Numbered from the stretch's first letter, positions 39,793 through 48,714 are shown. The stretch is 64,000 bases of DNA from Myxococcales bacterium (GCA_947483555.1 CANKMW010000013.1:1-64000), one strand, 5' to 3'. Notes: a model not told the origin generated them from the sequence alone. Program-made: numbers and translations.

Positions 39793-41331
39793 TCACTCCA
39801 CCGCGCCGTGCTGGAACCAGCGCCGGCGGGCGCGATCGTAGTAGAGCCACAGGCAGTCGCCGCGGCGGGTCTCGGCGAAGTGGTACTCGCGGTGGAGCTC
39901 GCCGCTCCACCAGCCTCCGGACAGCACGTAGGGGCCGACGATGCGGGTGACCGCGCCGTGGGCGAGGCCGCTCAGCACCCAGCCGTCGTCGCGCACGCTC
40001 GGCGGCTGCGGCGGCAAGAGCAGCGGACGGGCGAGCACGCGGCGCACCAGGAGGCGCGGCCGATCGACGCGCGGGCGGGGCGCGATCACGGCGTCGAGGC
40101 GCTCCCAGCCGAAGCGGGCCTCGGGCAGGTGGCCAGGGCGGATCACCGCGCGCACCACCGCGTCGTCGCCGAGCTCGGCGCGCAAGCGGGCCAGCGCGGT
40201 GTCGGCGGCGCGCAGATCGCGGCGCGGCCTGGCGGCGAACAGCGCCAGCTGCTCGCCGGTCGCGGCCACGTCGTCGGCCCACACCCGCACCGCGACGACG
40301 CCGGCCTCCGGCGGCTGATGTTCGAGCCGGAGCCGCACCAGGCCGAGCAGGGCGCGGCTGTCGAGGGTCGGCGCCGCCGGCTTGATGCAGTCGACGCGGC
40401 GCTCGTGGCTGCCGCTGCTGGAACGGCCGTACACGCGCAGGTCGAGCTCCAGGTACAGGGCGACCAGCGCGCGTCGTTGGTCCGCCAGCCGGACCAGCAG
40501 GCGATCGAGCGCGGCCTTGATCGCGAACCCCAGGCGCTCGGCATCGAGCTCGGGCTCGTCGAGCTCGACCCGCTCGTCGGGCGCCTCGGGTGGTGGCTCG
40601 GGCGCCAGCGGATCCCAGCCCTCGCCGGCAGCCAGCCGGTACAGGCGATGGGCGGCGGCGCCGAAGCGCTCGAGCACGCCGCCGCCGGGCAAGCGCACCA
40701 GCTGTCCGAGCGTGCTCACGCCGAGGCGGGCCAGCGCGTCGCGCAGCGCTGGATCGACGTCGAGGCGATCGAGCGGCACCTCGCGCGCCGTGGTGCGCTC
40801 GTCGAGATCGCGGGCGAAGACGTGGACCACCGTCGCCGCGCGCTCGACCGCGAGGCCGTGGCCGCGAGCGCGCGCCACCGCGCAGGTCGCGAAGCGCGAG
40901 AAGCCGACCACGACCACGCCGCCCAGCCCGAGCGTGGTCAGCACCGCCACCACCGCCTGGCCCCACGCCGTCGCCGACGGATACAGCCCCGCCATGCCGG
41001 CGCCGCCGAGCCAGAACGTACCGGCGCCGAGCTCGTCGCGGGTCACCTCCGGCGACAGCGCGTGCAATCGGCGCGCGATCTCGTCCTGCGCCGCGGCCAG
41101 CTCCTCGGGTGGCACCACCGCCGCGCGCAGTCCGGGCGCGAGCGCGAGCGCGCTGGCGTAACGCTGACCGGGCAGGACGCGCTGGGCGCGCGCCGCCTCG
41201 CTGGCCACCAGCACCTTGCCCTGCGGCCGATCCTCATCGACGACGACGGTGGGCAGCGCGCGCCACGACGGCTGGCGCCGCCACAAGAGCTGCAGTGACA
41301 GGGCCGGGAGGTCGACGCAGGCGACGCGCAT
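39793..41331 (-). CDS. imuB: ImuB-like Y-family DNA polymerase homologue
   Basis: 512 aa. It resembles ImuB, the catalytically silent Y-family protein that bridges DnaE2 and the beta clamp during SOS mutagenesis. The palm opens with MRVACVDLPALSLQLLWRRQP. SEAARAQRVLPGQRYASALALAPGL follows, then the finger/thumb region (FSRFATCAVARARG, LARLGVSTLGQLVRLPGGGVLERFG, a helix-hairpin-helix) and the little-finger part. The usual Y-family catalytic acidic pair is not conserved in the second motif (ELGAGTFWLGGAGM), as expected for ImuB. The C-terminus ends WSGELHREYHFAETRRGDCLWLYYDRARRRW, a typical ImuB terminus. The gene follows imuA by 43 bp, so they are one operon. Confidence 0.93.
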   Translation of the reverse strand: MRVACVDLPALSLQLLWRRQPSWRALPTVVVDEDRPQGKVLVASEAARAQRVLPGQRYASALALAPGLRAAVVPPEELAAAQDEIARRLHALSPEVTRDELGAGTFWLGGAGMAGLYPSATAWGQAVVAVLTTLGLGGVVVVGFSRFATCAVARARGHGLAVERAATVVHVFARDLDERTTAREVPLDRLDVDPALRDALARLGVSTLGQLVRLPGGGVLERFGAAAHRLYRLAAGEGWDPLAPEPPPEAPDERVELDEPELDAERLGFAIKAALDRLLVRLADQRRALVALYLELDLRVYGRSSSGSHERRVDCIKPAAPTLDSRALLGLVRLRLEHQPPEAGVVAVRVWADDVAATGEQLALFAARPRRDLRAADTALARLRAELGDDAVVRAVIRPGHLPEARFGWERLDAVIAPRPRVDRPRLLVRRVLARPLLLPPQPPSVRDDGWVLSGLAHGAVTRIVGPYVLSGGWWSGELHREYHFAETRRGDCLWLYYDRARRRWFQHGAVE

Positions 41332-41340
41332 CAGCGGGCT

Positions 41341-41370
41341 CGTCCTGGTCGCGCGTCGAAGGACCCGGGC
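41341..41370. repeat. REP-like repeat variant between imuA and imuB
   Basis: GTCCTGGTCGCGCGTCGAAGGAC has 5-bp terminal arms (GTCCT/AGGAC) and the GTCGAAGG end of the dispersed family. It fills the 43-bp imuA-imuB spacer and might form a hairpin in the operon mRNA. Confidence 0.35.
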
Positions 41371-41374
41371 CTGA

Positions 41375-42121
41375 TCACGTCAGGCCCGCCGGCCCGATCG
41401 CGTCGGCCAGCTCGCTCCAGCCCGGCCCGCGCCGCTTGTCCTTGACCGCCCGCACCGCGACCCGCCATCCCCGGGCGCCGCCGCCGCCACCGCGCTCGCG
41501 CACCGCTTCGGCGCGCAGCGAGACCATCGAGCCCAGCGATGCGGCGTCATGCGACTTCTCGGTGATGACGACGATCGCCGCGTCGTGGTGCTGGGCCAGC
41601 CCGACCAGCCGAGCTTGCACCGCGATCGGGATCTCGACAGCGGTCCCACCGGTCCCGGAGGCGCGATCGAACCCCAGATCCAGCACCACGAGCCCGAACG
41701 CCGCCGAGCGCAGCAGCCGATCGGCGGCGCGCATCATCGCCGTGACATCGGGAGCCCGCACCACCACGAGCGCGTCGAGATCGACCCCGGCGTCGTCGAG
41801 ATCGGGCGGGAAGAACGACGCCGGCGGCAGGCCGATCCACGCCGCCGGCTCGCCACGCGCCTGCGCCTCGAGCAGCAGCGCCGTCGCCGCCGACAGCGAC
41901 GCCACCGCGCCCAGCCCCGACAGCTCGGTGAGCCGCCCGATCACCTCGTCGAGCTGCCAGCGCGCGGCGCGCGCGACGCGACGCGCGGAGGGGTGAACGT
42001 CCCCTATCTGAATGATGCGTGCACCATCCGCCGGCCCCGAGCCCAGTCGAAGGGCCACGCCGCCGTCACGGGCGCGCTCGAGAAAGGCGCGGAGCGCTGC
42101 GGGCGACGATCGATCACTCAT
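41375..42121 (-). CDS. imuA: ImuA/RecA-like SOS mutagenesis protein
   Basis: 248 aa. It matches the small RecA/SulA-like protein (ImuA or ImuA') that precedes imuB in actinobacterial and proteobacterial mutasome cassettes. Segments such as WQLDEVIGRLTELSGLGAVASLSAATALLLEAQARGEPAAWIGLP resemble the RecA-fold core, but the Walker A lysine loop is absent, so it is not an active recombinase. VDLDALVVVRAPDVTAMMRAADRLLRSAAFGLVVLDLG is the second strand-helix block, and WRVAVRAVKDKRRGPG the C-terminal basic part. A LexA-like operator lies 21-36 bp upstream of the ATG. It is the first gene of the imuA-imuB operon. A short REP-like copy (CAGTCGAAGGGCC, near 42046) lies in its 5' part. Confidence 0.9.
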   Translation of the reverse strand: MSDRSSPAALRAFLERARDGGVALRLGSGPADGARIIQIGDVHPSARRVARAARWQLDEVIGRLTELSGLGAVASLSAATALLLEAQARGEPAAWIGLPPASFFPPDLDDAGVDLDALVVVRAPDVTAMMRAADRLLRSAAFGLVVLDLGFDRASGTGGTAVEIPIAVQARLVGLAQHHDAAIVVITEKSHDAASLGSMVSLRAEAVRERGGGGGARGWRVAVRAVKDKRRGPGWSELADAIGPAGLT

Positions 42122-42141
42122 GGACGCACCGTGATCGCATA

Positions 42142-42157
42142 CTGATCATACGTTCAG
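42142..42157. promoter_or_regulatory. LexA-like SOS operator of imuA
   Basis: CTGATCATACGTTCAG, arms CTGA/TCAG, one base different from the dnaE2 operator core; the upstream CATA matches too (CATACTGA at 42138-42145). It stands just upstream of imuA, between imuA and the divergent Pro-rich lipoprotein gene. Damage-inducible control of both mutasome units by LexA is inferred. Confidence 0.82.
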
Positions 42158-42294
42158 CCTATGTTCCACCTCTGTCAAACAGATCTGGTCCGGAGTGGGG
42201 AGATCCCCTGCCCCACCGCCTGACGCCTGCGCGTCAGCGCAGAGCCGGGCCCCGAAGCCATCCGTGGGCTGATCGAATGCGTCATCATCGCGGC

Positions 42295-42786
42295 ATGGCT
42301 CGCCGGCGCCCCACGTCTCCGCGCAACCGTCGTCCCACCGGTCCGACGCCATCGCCGACGCCGGCGCCGAGCTCGCCGCCGCTGGTCGCGCTGCTCGCGG
42401 TCGGCGCGCTGTCGTCGTGCAGCAGCGGCAGCGGCCGGCATCCGTCTCCGCCGGTGTTGCCACCGCAACCGCAGCCCTACTACGACGTCGAGCCGCAGCC
42501 GCCACAGGTCGTCCAGGCCGTCGACGCCGGCGCGCCGCCACCCGACGCACCGGTGTTCGCGCAACCGCCACCACCGCAACCGCCACAACCACCGCCACAG
42601 CCACCACAGGTCCAGCGTCCGCCGCAGGTCCGTCCGCCACAGGTCCATCGCCCACCGCCCCCACAACCACCGCAAGCGCCGGTGCTGCCCGAGCGATACG
42701 AGCCGCCGCCGCCGGTCTTGCCCGAGCGATCCGAGCCGCTCTCGACCAGGCCGCCGATGCTCGGCCCGCACGACCGCATCAAGTAG
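42295..42786 (+). CDS. Proline-rich lipoprotein
   Basis: 163 aa. A Pro/Arg-rich N-terminus leads to a weak hydrophobic segment (LVALLAVGALSSC, Cys near residue 42), which would be a late lipobox. The mature region is dominated by Pro, Gln and Arg, with PPQVQRPPQVRPPQVHRPP-type repeats, and ends STRPPMLGPHDRIK. It would be extended and flexible, perhaps spanning the cell wall. Upstream in-frame readings from 42019 lack any signal. It is divergent from the SOS operon imuA-imuB, with the LexA operator between, and its stop directly abuts the next ATG. Function unknown. Confidence 0.62.
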   Translation: MARRRPTSPRNRRPTGPTPSPTPAPSSPPLVALLAVGALSSCSSGSGRHPSPPVLPPQPQPYYDVEPQPPQVVQAVDAGAPPPDAPVFAQPPPPQPPQPPPQPPQVQRPPQVRPPQVHRPPPPQPPQAPVLPERYEPPPPVLPERSEPLSTRPPMLGPHDRIK

Positions 42787-43845
42787 ATGGCGGGCAAGAA
42801 GCCTGTCCTGAGCATCGTCGAAGGGCCGGGCCCGAGGACCCGATCTAGATCCCTCGCCGTCGAGTGGCGCGCCTGGCTGGTCGAGAACCTGCTGGCTGGC
42901 GTCGACCGCGCCAAGATCATCGCCGGCCTGGTCGCCCGCGGCGTGCCGGTCGCCACCGCGCGCCGCGAGGTCGCGGCCACCGCAACCTCACCGCTCCTGC
43001 CGGTGTGCGGCGAGCTGGCCGCCCGCGCCCGCCGCCTCGAGCTGGCTCACGCCCTCACCCGCGCCCATGCCCGCCAGGACGCCGCCCCGACGGAGATCGA
43101 GCGCCGCACCACCCCGCCGGCCGCCGAGTTCTTCCGCCACTACTGGGCCGCGCACCGCCCGGTGGTGCTCACCGATGCCAGCGCCGGCTGGCCGGCGCGA
43201 ACCTGGACGCCGGACGGGTTCCGCCGTCGCTTCGGCCGCGTCACCGTCGAGGTGACCAGCGGCCGCGACGCCGATCCCGAGTACGACGCCAACGTCGATG
43301 CCCACCGCACGCGCATGACGATGGCTCGCTTCATCGATCGCGTGCTCGCCGCCGGCCGCTCCAACGACCTCTACATGGTGGCCAACAACCACACCATGCA
43401 GCGGCCGGCGTTCCGCGGGTTACTCGACGAGCTGCGGCCGCCTCCCGAGCTCTTCCATCCGCCACGCGCCACCGGCTTCTCGTTGTGGATCGGTCCGGCC
43501 GGGACCATCACGCCCCTGCACCACGACACCACCAACATCCTGTTCTGCCAGCTGCACGGCCGCAAGCAGGTCGAGCTGGTGTCGCCCAGCGAGACCGCGC
43601 TGCTGGCCGCCACGCTGCGCGGCTTCTACAGCACGATCGATCTCGACCACCTCGCCGCGCACCCGCACCCGGCGGTGCGAGCGATGCTGGTCCGGCGGGT
43701 CGTGCTGGCGCCCGGCGAGGCGCTGTTCATCCCGGCGGGGTGGTGGCACCGCGTCACGTCCCTCGACGTCAGCATCAGCGTCTCGTTGCTGTCGTGGCGG
43801 CGCGCCAACGATTTCGACTGGTATCGACCGGGTACGGTTTCCTGA
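42787..43845 (+). CDS. JmjC/cupin-8 type Fe(II)/2-oxoglutarate oxygenase-like protein
   Basis: 352 aa, cytoplasmic. The C-terminal two-thirds is a JmjC/Cupin_8 domain: FFRHYWAAHRPVVLTDASAGWPA at its start, then FSLWIGPAGTITPLHHDTTNILFCQLHGRKQVELVSP with the HxD iron pair, and APGEALFIPAGWWHRVTSLD with the third His. Such enzymes hydroxylate proteins or small molecules using 2-oxoglutarate. The N-terminal 90 residues (VEWRAWLVENLLAGVDRAKIIAGLVARGVPVATARREV) are a helical domain. The start abuts the stop of the Pro-rich lipoprotein. A REP-like repeat copy (42802-42825) forms part of the N-terminal coding sequence, so a later start is possible. Confidence 0.87.
   Translation: MAGKKPVLSIVEGPGPRTRSRSLAVEWRAWLVENLLAGVDRAKIIAGLVARGVPVATARREVAATATSPLLPVCGELAARARRLELAHALTRAHARQDAAPTEIERRTTPPAAEFFRHYWAAHRPVVLTDASAGWPARTWTPDGFRRRFGRVTVEVTSGRDADPEYDANVDAHRTRMTMARFIDRVLAAGRSNDLYMVANNHTMQRPAFRGLLDELRPPPELFHPPRATGFSLWIGPAGTITPLHHDTTNILFCQLHGRKQVELVSPSETALLAATLRGFYSTIDLDHLAAHPHPAVRAMLVRRVVLAPGEALFIPAGWWHRVTSLDVSISVSLLSWRRANDFDWYRPGTVS
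42802..42825 (+). repeat. REP-like repeat at the 5' end of the JmjC/cupin gene
   Basis: TGTCCTGAGC-ATCGTCGAAGGG is a close copy of the dnaE2 repeat at 36629-36650 and encodes a short stretch just after the start (PVLSIVEGP). Confidence 0.5.
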
Positions 43846-43856
43846 CCGGGGTGGAG

Positions 43857-43862
43857 TAGACT
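43857..43862 (+). promoter_or_regulatory. Putative -10 hexamer TAGACT
   Basis: TAGACT ends 6 nt before the ATG at 43869. Confidence 0.4.
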
Positions 43863-43868
43863 CGGGCC

Positions 43869-45719
43869 ATGGGCGGGTCGTGGTCGAAGGAGCTCGTGCA
43901 GGCGACGCTCGACGCGCTCGAGGTCGCCACGGTCGCGGTCGACGCCGCCACCGGCGCGGCGCTGATCAACGCCGCGGCGCGCGACCGGCTCGGCGACGCC
44001 CTCGACGACGTGGTGGCGGCGACCTCCGCGTGTGCGCGCGGCGACCAACCCGCGGCCGGCAGCCCGCTCACCATCGGTTCGCTCACCAGCAGCGCCGGCG
44101 TGCGGCTGGGCGCCATCGCGACCGTGGCGCCGGCGTCGAACACCGAGGCCGAGCTGCGGCGCGCCAACCTGTTCCTGGATTCGATCGTCGAGAACATCCC
44201 CGACATGATCTTCGTCAAGGACGCCGAGCACCTGCGCTTCGAGCGCTTCAACCGCGCCGGCGAACAACTCCTCGGCCAGCCGCGCGCGGCGTTGCTCGGC
44301 CGCACCGACATCGACTTCTTCCCGGCCGAGCAGGCGGCGTTCTTCCAGGCCAAGGATCGCGAGACGCTCGCCGGCGGCGCCGTCGTCGAGATCGCCGAGG
44401 AGCCGATCGACACGCCGAACGGGGTCCGCTGGCTGCACACCAAGAAGATCCCGCTCCTCGATGAACACGGCGTGCCGCGCTACCTGCTCGGGATCTCGGC
44501 CGACATCACCGAGCGCAAGCAGGCCGCCGAGGCGCTGCGCCGGATCCACGGCGAGCTCGAGCGCCGCGTCGACGAGCGCACCACCGAGCTCCACCGCGCC
44601 GAGGACCACCTGCGTCACGCCCAGAAGCTCGAGGCGGTCGGTCGGCTCGCCGGCGGGGTGGCCCACGACTTCAACAATCTGCTCACGGTCATCATGACGC
44701 AGGCCGCGGTGGCCACCCGCGATCACGGCAACCCGGACCGCGTCCGCGCCGCGATCGACGGCATCGTCGACGCCGCGCGCCGCGCCGCCAACCTGACCCG
44801 CCAGCTGCTGGTGTTCAGTCGCCAGCAGGTCGTGCAGCCGCGCCGCCTCGATCTGTCGCGGGTCGTCGACGAGCTGATGCCGACGTTGGGCCGCATGATC
44901 GGCGAGCACGTCAGGTTGCGCGTCGCACCCTGGCACGCTCGCGCGGCGTGGATCGACGCCGATCCCGGCCAGCTCGAGCAGGTGATCTTCAACCTGGCCG
45001 TCAACGCCCGCGACGCCATGCCCGACGGCGGCGAGCTCGTCGTCGGGGTCGAGCACCGCGGCGGCGACGACCCGGCCGGGCCGCCGCCCGGCGCCTACGC
45101 CGTCCTCACCGTCGCCGACACCGGCACTGGCATGGACGCCGCGACCGTGGCCCGCATCTTCGAGCCGTTCTTCACCACCAAGGCCCAGGGCGGTGGCACC
45201 GGGCTTGGCCTCGCCACCGTGTACGGCATCGTCACCGCGAGCGGAGGCACGATCCGGGTCCACACCGAGCCCGGGCATGGCGCCCGGTTCACCATCTACT
45301 TCCCATCGGCGCCGCCGGGCGTCATGGAGGATCGACGAACCGATCAGGCACCGGGTGGCAGCGAGACCCTGCTGCTCGTCGAGGACGACCGGCTGGTGCG
45401 CGAATCGCTGGCCCACACGCTGCACGCCGCCGGATATCTCGTCGTCGAGGCCACCGATGGCGCCGCCGCGCTGCGCGTGCTCGACACCATCGCCGGTGCG
45501 GTCCACGCCATCATCTCCGACGTCGTGATGCCGATCATGGGTGGCCGCGAGCTGGCGCGGCGGGCTCGCCTGACCCGCGCCGGGCTGCGGGTGCTGTTCA
45601 TCTCCGGGCACACGCCGGCTGTGGAGGACGGGTTCGGCGCCGGTGAGGCCTTCCTGGCCAAGCCGTTCGAACCGACCGCGCTCCTGAGACGCGTCCGCGA
45701 TCTGCTCGACGCGCCCTGA
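43869..45719 (+). CDS. Hybrid PAS sensor histidine kinase with C-terminal receiver
   Basis: 616 aa, no transmembrane segment, so a cytoplasmic sensor. A short PAS-like N-terminal part precedes a clear PAS domain (about 98-215: NLFLDSIVENIPDMIFVKDAEHLRFERFN, ending RYLLGISADITERKQAAE). A coiled-coil linker leads to the dimerisation helix GRLAGGVAHDFNNLLTVI, with the phospho-accepting His near residue 264. HATPase blocks follow: DPGQLEQVIFNLAVNARDAM (N box), TGTGMD, FEPFFTTK and GGGTGLGLATVYGIV. A receiver domain (about 495-612) has LLLVEDDRL and the phospho-Asp in AIISDVVMP. No response-regulator gene is adjacent. The signal is unknown. Confidence 0.93.
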   Translation: MGGSWSKELVQATLDALEVATVAVDAATGAALINAAARDRLGDALDDVVAATSACARGDQPAAGSPLTIGSLTSSAGVRLGAIATVAPASNTEAELRRANLFLDSIVENIPDMIFVKDAEHLRFERFNRAGEQLLGQPRAALLGRTDIDFFPAEQAAFFQAKDRETLAGGAVVEIAEEPIDTPNGVRWLHTKKIPLLDEHGVPRYLLGISADITERKQAAEALRRIHGELERRVDERTTELHRAEDHLRHAQKLEAVGRLAGGVAHDFNNLLTVIMTQAAVATRDHGNPDRVRAAIDGIVDAARRAANLTRQLLVFSRQQVVQPRRLDLSRVVDELMPTLGRMIGEHVRLRVAPWHARAAWIDADPGQLEQVIFNLAVNARDAMPDGGELVVGVEHRGGDDPAGPPPGAYAVLTVADTGTGMDAATVARIFEPFFTTKAQGGGTGLGLATVYGIVTASGGTIRVHTEPGHGARFTIYFPSAPPGVMEDRRTDQAPGGSETLLLVEDDRLVRESLAHTLHAAGYLVVEATDGAAALRVLDTIAGAVHAIISDVVMPIMGGRELARRARLTRAGLRVLFISGHTPAVEDGFGAGEAFLAKPFEPTALLRRVRDLLDAP

Positions 45720-45728
45720 CCATCCCCC

Positions 45729-45734
45729 TATAAT
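45729..45734 (+). promoter_or_regulatory. Putative -10 hexamer TATAAT of the J-protein/Hsp70 operon
   Basis: TATAAT, a perfect consensus -10, ends 10 nt before the GTG at 45745. The operon mRNA would be leaderless or nearly so. Confidence 0.5.
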
Positions 45735-45744
45735 CGCCCCTCCG

Positions 45745-46989
45745 GTGGCAGAGGCGCCCATCAACATCAAGCTGCGCTGTACGTCGTGGCAGCAGCTTGC
45801 CAACATCTACAAGCGCGACCTGTCTCGCCACGCGATCTTCCTCAAGGCCACCACGCCCCCGGCGCTCGGGACCCTGGTCCGGATCGACCTGACGCTGCCG
45901 ACCGAGTCGATGATCGTCCTCACCGGCTCGGTGTCGGAGCAGATCGCGGTCGGCGGGCTCGGCGGACGTGGCCCTGGGGTCGACATCCGCCTCAACACCA
46001 TCCCGCAGAGCGCCCTGTGGCTGATCGAGACCGCGCTGGCGTCGGCCCAGAAGCACGCCGCCGCGCACGGACCGAGCCCGACCGCGGCGGCGCCGACCAC
46101 GGCCGACCGAGCCGGAACCGAGGCTGGGGTCGACGAGGGCAAGGATCTGGCCAGCGCCGAGGCCGAGCTGCTCACCGCGCTGGGCCAGGAGCTGGCCTCG
46201 TTGCGCAAGCTCAACCCGTTCCAGGTCCTCGGTGTCGGCTATGAAGCCAGCGACGAGGAGGTGCGCGGCGCGTTCGCCGAGCTGACCCGCCGCTACCACC
46301 CGGATCGCTTCACCCGCTACACCGCGGGCGACCTGCGCGCCCTCGCCGCCGAGATCTTCATCCTGATTCGCGACGCGTACCGCAAGCTCGGCGACGACGG
46401 CTCGCGACAGAAGGCCGTGGCCGGGATCAGCGCCCGTCCCGCGGTCAAGGTGCCAGCCCTGCGGCCCACCGTGCCCGTCCCACCCGGGGCGGCCGCCGCG
46501 CGACCGAGCGGACCGCCGCAGCGCGCGGCGTCGTCGCCGCCCGACCGTGCCGACCGCACGCCCGCGCCACGGGTCGCCACGCCGCCGCCGCCACCGCCCG
46601 AACGACCGTCGTTGCCGCTGCCACCGGCCGAGACCCAGCGCCGCCCGATGCAGGTCGCTCCGCCGGCGACCTCGGAGGACGCCAAGGGCGACATCTACGC
46701 CGCCGAGGGACTGCTCGATCAGGGGCGCCACGACGAGGCGCTGGCGATGTTCAAGGTCTCGGCGCGCAAGAATCCATCCGACCGCCAGGCCCGCGCCGGC
46801 ATCGAGGTCGCCGAGGGCATGAAGGCGACCGCGGCGCGCGACCGACTCGAGGCGGCGCAACGCTTCGAGGCGGCGCTGGAGATCGATCCGGCCAACGAGC
46901 GCGCCGCCCGCGAGCTCGCCGACATGCGGCGCCTCGCAACCAACGAACGCAAGGGGCTTCTGTCCCGCCTCACGGGGAAGAAGGAGTAG
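45745..46989 (+). CDS. PilZ-like / J-domain / TPR protein
   Basis: 414 aa from GTG. Residues 1-105 resemble a PilZ-type beta-barrel domain (IYKRDLSRHAIFLKATTPPALGTLVRIDLTLP, then GRGPGVDIRLNTIP), but the c-di-GMP RxxxR motif is not clear. Residues about 155-220 are a J-domain (NPFQVLGVGYEASDEEVRGAFAELTRRYHPDRF, with HPD). A long Pro/Ala/Arg-rich linker follows, then a C-terminal TPR-type repeat (GDIYAAEGLLDQGRHDEALAMFKVSARKNP, then ARDRLEAAQRFEAALEIDPANERAA). The J-domain should stimulate the Hsp70 encoded 3 bp downstream, and the two ends would choose clients. Co-chaperone activity is inferred from the motif and the linkage. Confidence 0.88.
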   Translation: MAEAPINIKLRCTSWQQLANIYKRDLSRHAIFLKATTPPALGTLVRIDLTLPTESMIVLTGSVSEQIAVGGLGGRGPGVDIRLNTIPQSALWLIETALASAQKHAAAHGPSPTAAAPTTADRAGTEAGVDEGKDLASAEAELLTALGQELASLRKLNPFQVLGVGYEASDEEVRGAFAELTRRYHPDRFTRYTAGDLRALAAEIFILIRDAYRKLGDDGSRQKAVAGISARPAVKVPALRPTVPVPPGAAAARPSGPPQRAASSPPDRADRTPAPRVATPPPPPPERPSLPLPPAETQRRPMQVAPPATSEDAKGDIYAAEGLLDQGRHDEALAMFKVSARKNPSDRQARAGIEVAEGMKATAARDRLEAAQRFEAALEIDPANERAARELADMRRLATNERKGLLSRLTGKKE

Positions 46990-46992
46990 CGG

Positions 46993-48714
46993 ATGTCGAA
47001 GATCATCGGCATCGACCTGGGGACGACCAACTCGTGCGTCGCCGTGCTCGATGATCGTGGTCCGCGCGTGCTGGCCTCCCCGGAGGGCGAGCGGACGACG
47101 GCGTCGGTGGTGGCGTGGACCGCGGGCGGCGAGGTGCTGGTCGGGCTGCCCGCGCGACGGCAGGCGGTCACCAACGCCTCGCAGACGGTGTTCGGCGCCA
47201 AGCGGTTGATCGGCCGCAAGGTCAACTCCGATGACGTCACCTGGCTGGCGCGCACGGCTTCCTACCGGGTGGTCGCCGCTGCCAACGGCGACGCCTGGGT
47301 CCGCATCGCCGGCCAGGCCAAGTCGCCGCAGGAGATCGCCTCGCACGTGTTGCGCCGCATGCGGGTGATCGCCGAGGCGGCGCTCGGCGAGGCCGTCACC
47401 CGGGCCGTGGTCACGGTCCCGGCCTACTTCGACGAGCACCAGCGCCAGGCGACCCGTGACGCCGGCACCATCGCCGGCCTCGACATCGTCCGCATCCTCA
47501 ACGAGCCGACCGCGGCGGCGCTGGCCTACGGCGCCCACCGCGTCAGCGAGCAGCGCCGCACGATCGCCGTGTTCGATCTCGGTGGCGGCACGTTCGACAT
47601 CTCGATCATGACGGTCGACAGCGGCATCTTCGAGGTGCTGGCCACCGGCGGCGACAGCGCGCTCGGCGGCGAAGACTGGGATCGGCGCATGGTCGAACGC
47701 ATCGCCGACGAGCTGTTCGATCACCACCGCGTCGACCTGATGCAGAACCCGGTGGCGCTCGGTCGCCTGCGGGAGGCGTGCGAGGCCGCCAAGCGCGCGT
47801 TCGCTCGACAACGCGAGGCCTGGTTGCGGTTGCCGTTCCTGGCCCAGGATCAGGCCGGCGCCCCGCTCAACCTCGAGCGGCGCATGGTGCGCGACGAGGT
47901 CGAAGGCTGGACCAAGGAGCTGCTCGATCGTCTGGCCGCACCCTGCCGGCGGGTGATCGCGGACTCCGGCGTCGCGCTCGACGACATCGAGGAAGTGCTG
48001 CTGGTCGGCGGCATGACACGCTGGCCGGCCGTGCAGGCGGTGGTCGAGCAGCTGTTCGGCAAGAAGCCGTCGAAGGGCGCCAACCCCGACGAGGTGGTGG
48101 CGATGGGCGCGGCCTCGTACGCCGGCATCCTGGGTGGCGAAACCGATGACGCCACGCTGCTCGACGTGACGCCGCACGATCTCGGCATCAAGGTCGGCGA
48201 GGCCGGGTTCAGCGTCTTGATCCCGCGCAACTCGATGCTGCCGGTGCGGGTTCGCAAGCTGTTCGCCACCACCACGCCGGATCAGAAGTTCGTCTCGGTC
48301 GAACTCTACCAGGGCGAGCACGCCGACGTGCGCAAGAACCGTCGGCTCGGTCAGGTCACGCTCGACGGGCTGCCACCGGGCCCGTCGGGCAACGTCAAGG
48401 TCGAGCTGATCCTCACCATCGACATCGAGTCGATCATGAGCGTCACCGCGCGCGAGCTGAGCACGGGCAAGGAGGCCGGCGTGACGCTGCGTCCGACCGG
48501 CGGCCTGTCGCAGAAGGAGATCGTGGAGATCATCTCGCGGCGACGCGCCGAGGAGACCGAGGCGCACGAGCAGCCGCGGCCACGGCCCGATACCGGCGGC
48601 TCGGTGTCGCGCGTCCTCACTCGTGACATGCCGGCGATGGAGCCCGGCGCCGACGCCGGCGGTGGCGGCGACAGCGGCGGCGGCGACAGCGGCGGCAACA
48701 AAGACGGACCGTAG
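46993..48714 (+). CDS. Hsp70/DnaK-family chaperone with shortened lid
   Basis: 573 aa, preceded by a GAAGGAG ribosome site. The ATPase domain has the Hsp70 signatures GIDLGTTNSCVAV, VVTVPAYFDEHQRQATRDAG, RILNEPTAAALAYG, VFDLGGGTFDISIM and VLLVGGMTRWPAV. The substrate-binding beta-domain is present (TPHDLGIKVGEAGFSVLIPRNSMLPV, then YQGEHADVRKNRRLGQVTLDGLPP). The helical lid is cut to a short helix (SQKEIVEIISRRRAEE), then a disordered Gly/Asp/Ser tail. Length is about 60 residues short of DnaK. It is therefore a specialised paralogue rather than the housekeeping chaperone. It sits between a J-protein gene and a GbsR-like regulator gene with almost no gaps. Confidence 0.93.
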   Translation: MSKIIGIDLGTTNSCVAVLDDRGPRVLASPEGERTTASVVAWTAGGEVLVGLPARRQAVTNASQTVFGAKRLIGRKVNSDDVTWLARTASYRVVAAANGDAWVRIAGQAKSPQEIASHVLRRMRVIAEAALGEAVTRAVVTVPAYFDEHQRQATRDAGTIAGLDIVRILNEPTAAALAYGAHRVSEQRRTIAVFDLGGGTFDISIMTVDSGIFEVLATGGDSALGGEDWDRRMVERIADELFDHHRVDLMQNPVALGRLREACEAAKRAFARQREAWLRLPFLAQDQAGAPLNLERRMVRDEVEGWTKELLDRLAAPCRRVIADSGVALDDIEEVLLVGGMTRWPAVQAVVEQLFGKKPSKGANPDEVVAMGAASYAGILGGETDDATLLDVTPHDLGIKVGEAGFSVLIPRNSMLPVRVRKLFATTTPDQKFVSVELYQGEHADVRKNRRLGQVTLDGLPPGPSGNVKVELILTIDIESIMSVTARELSTGKEAGVTLRPTGGLSQKEIVEIISRRRAEETEAHEQPRPRPDTGGSVSRVLTRDMPAMEPGADAGGGGDSGGGDSGGNKDGP

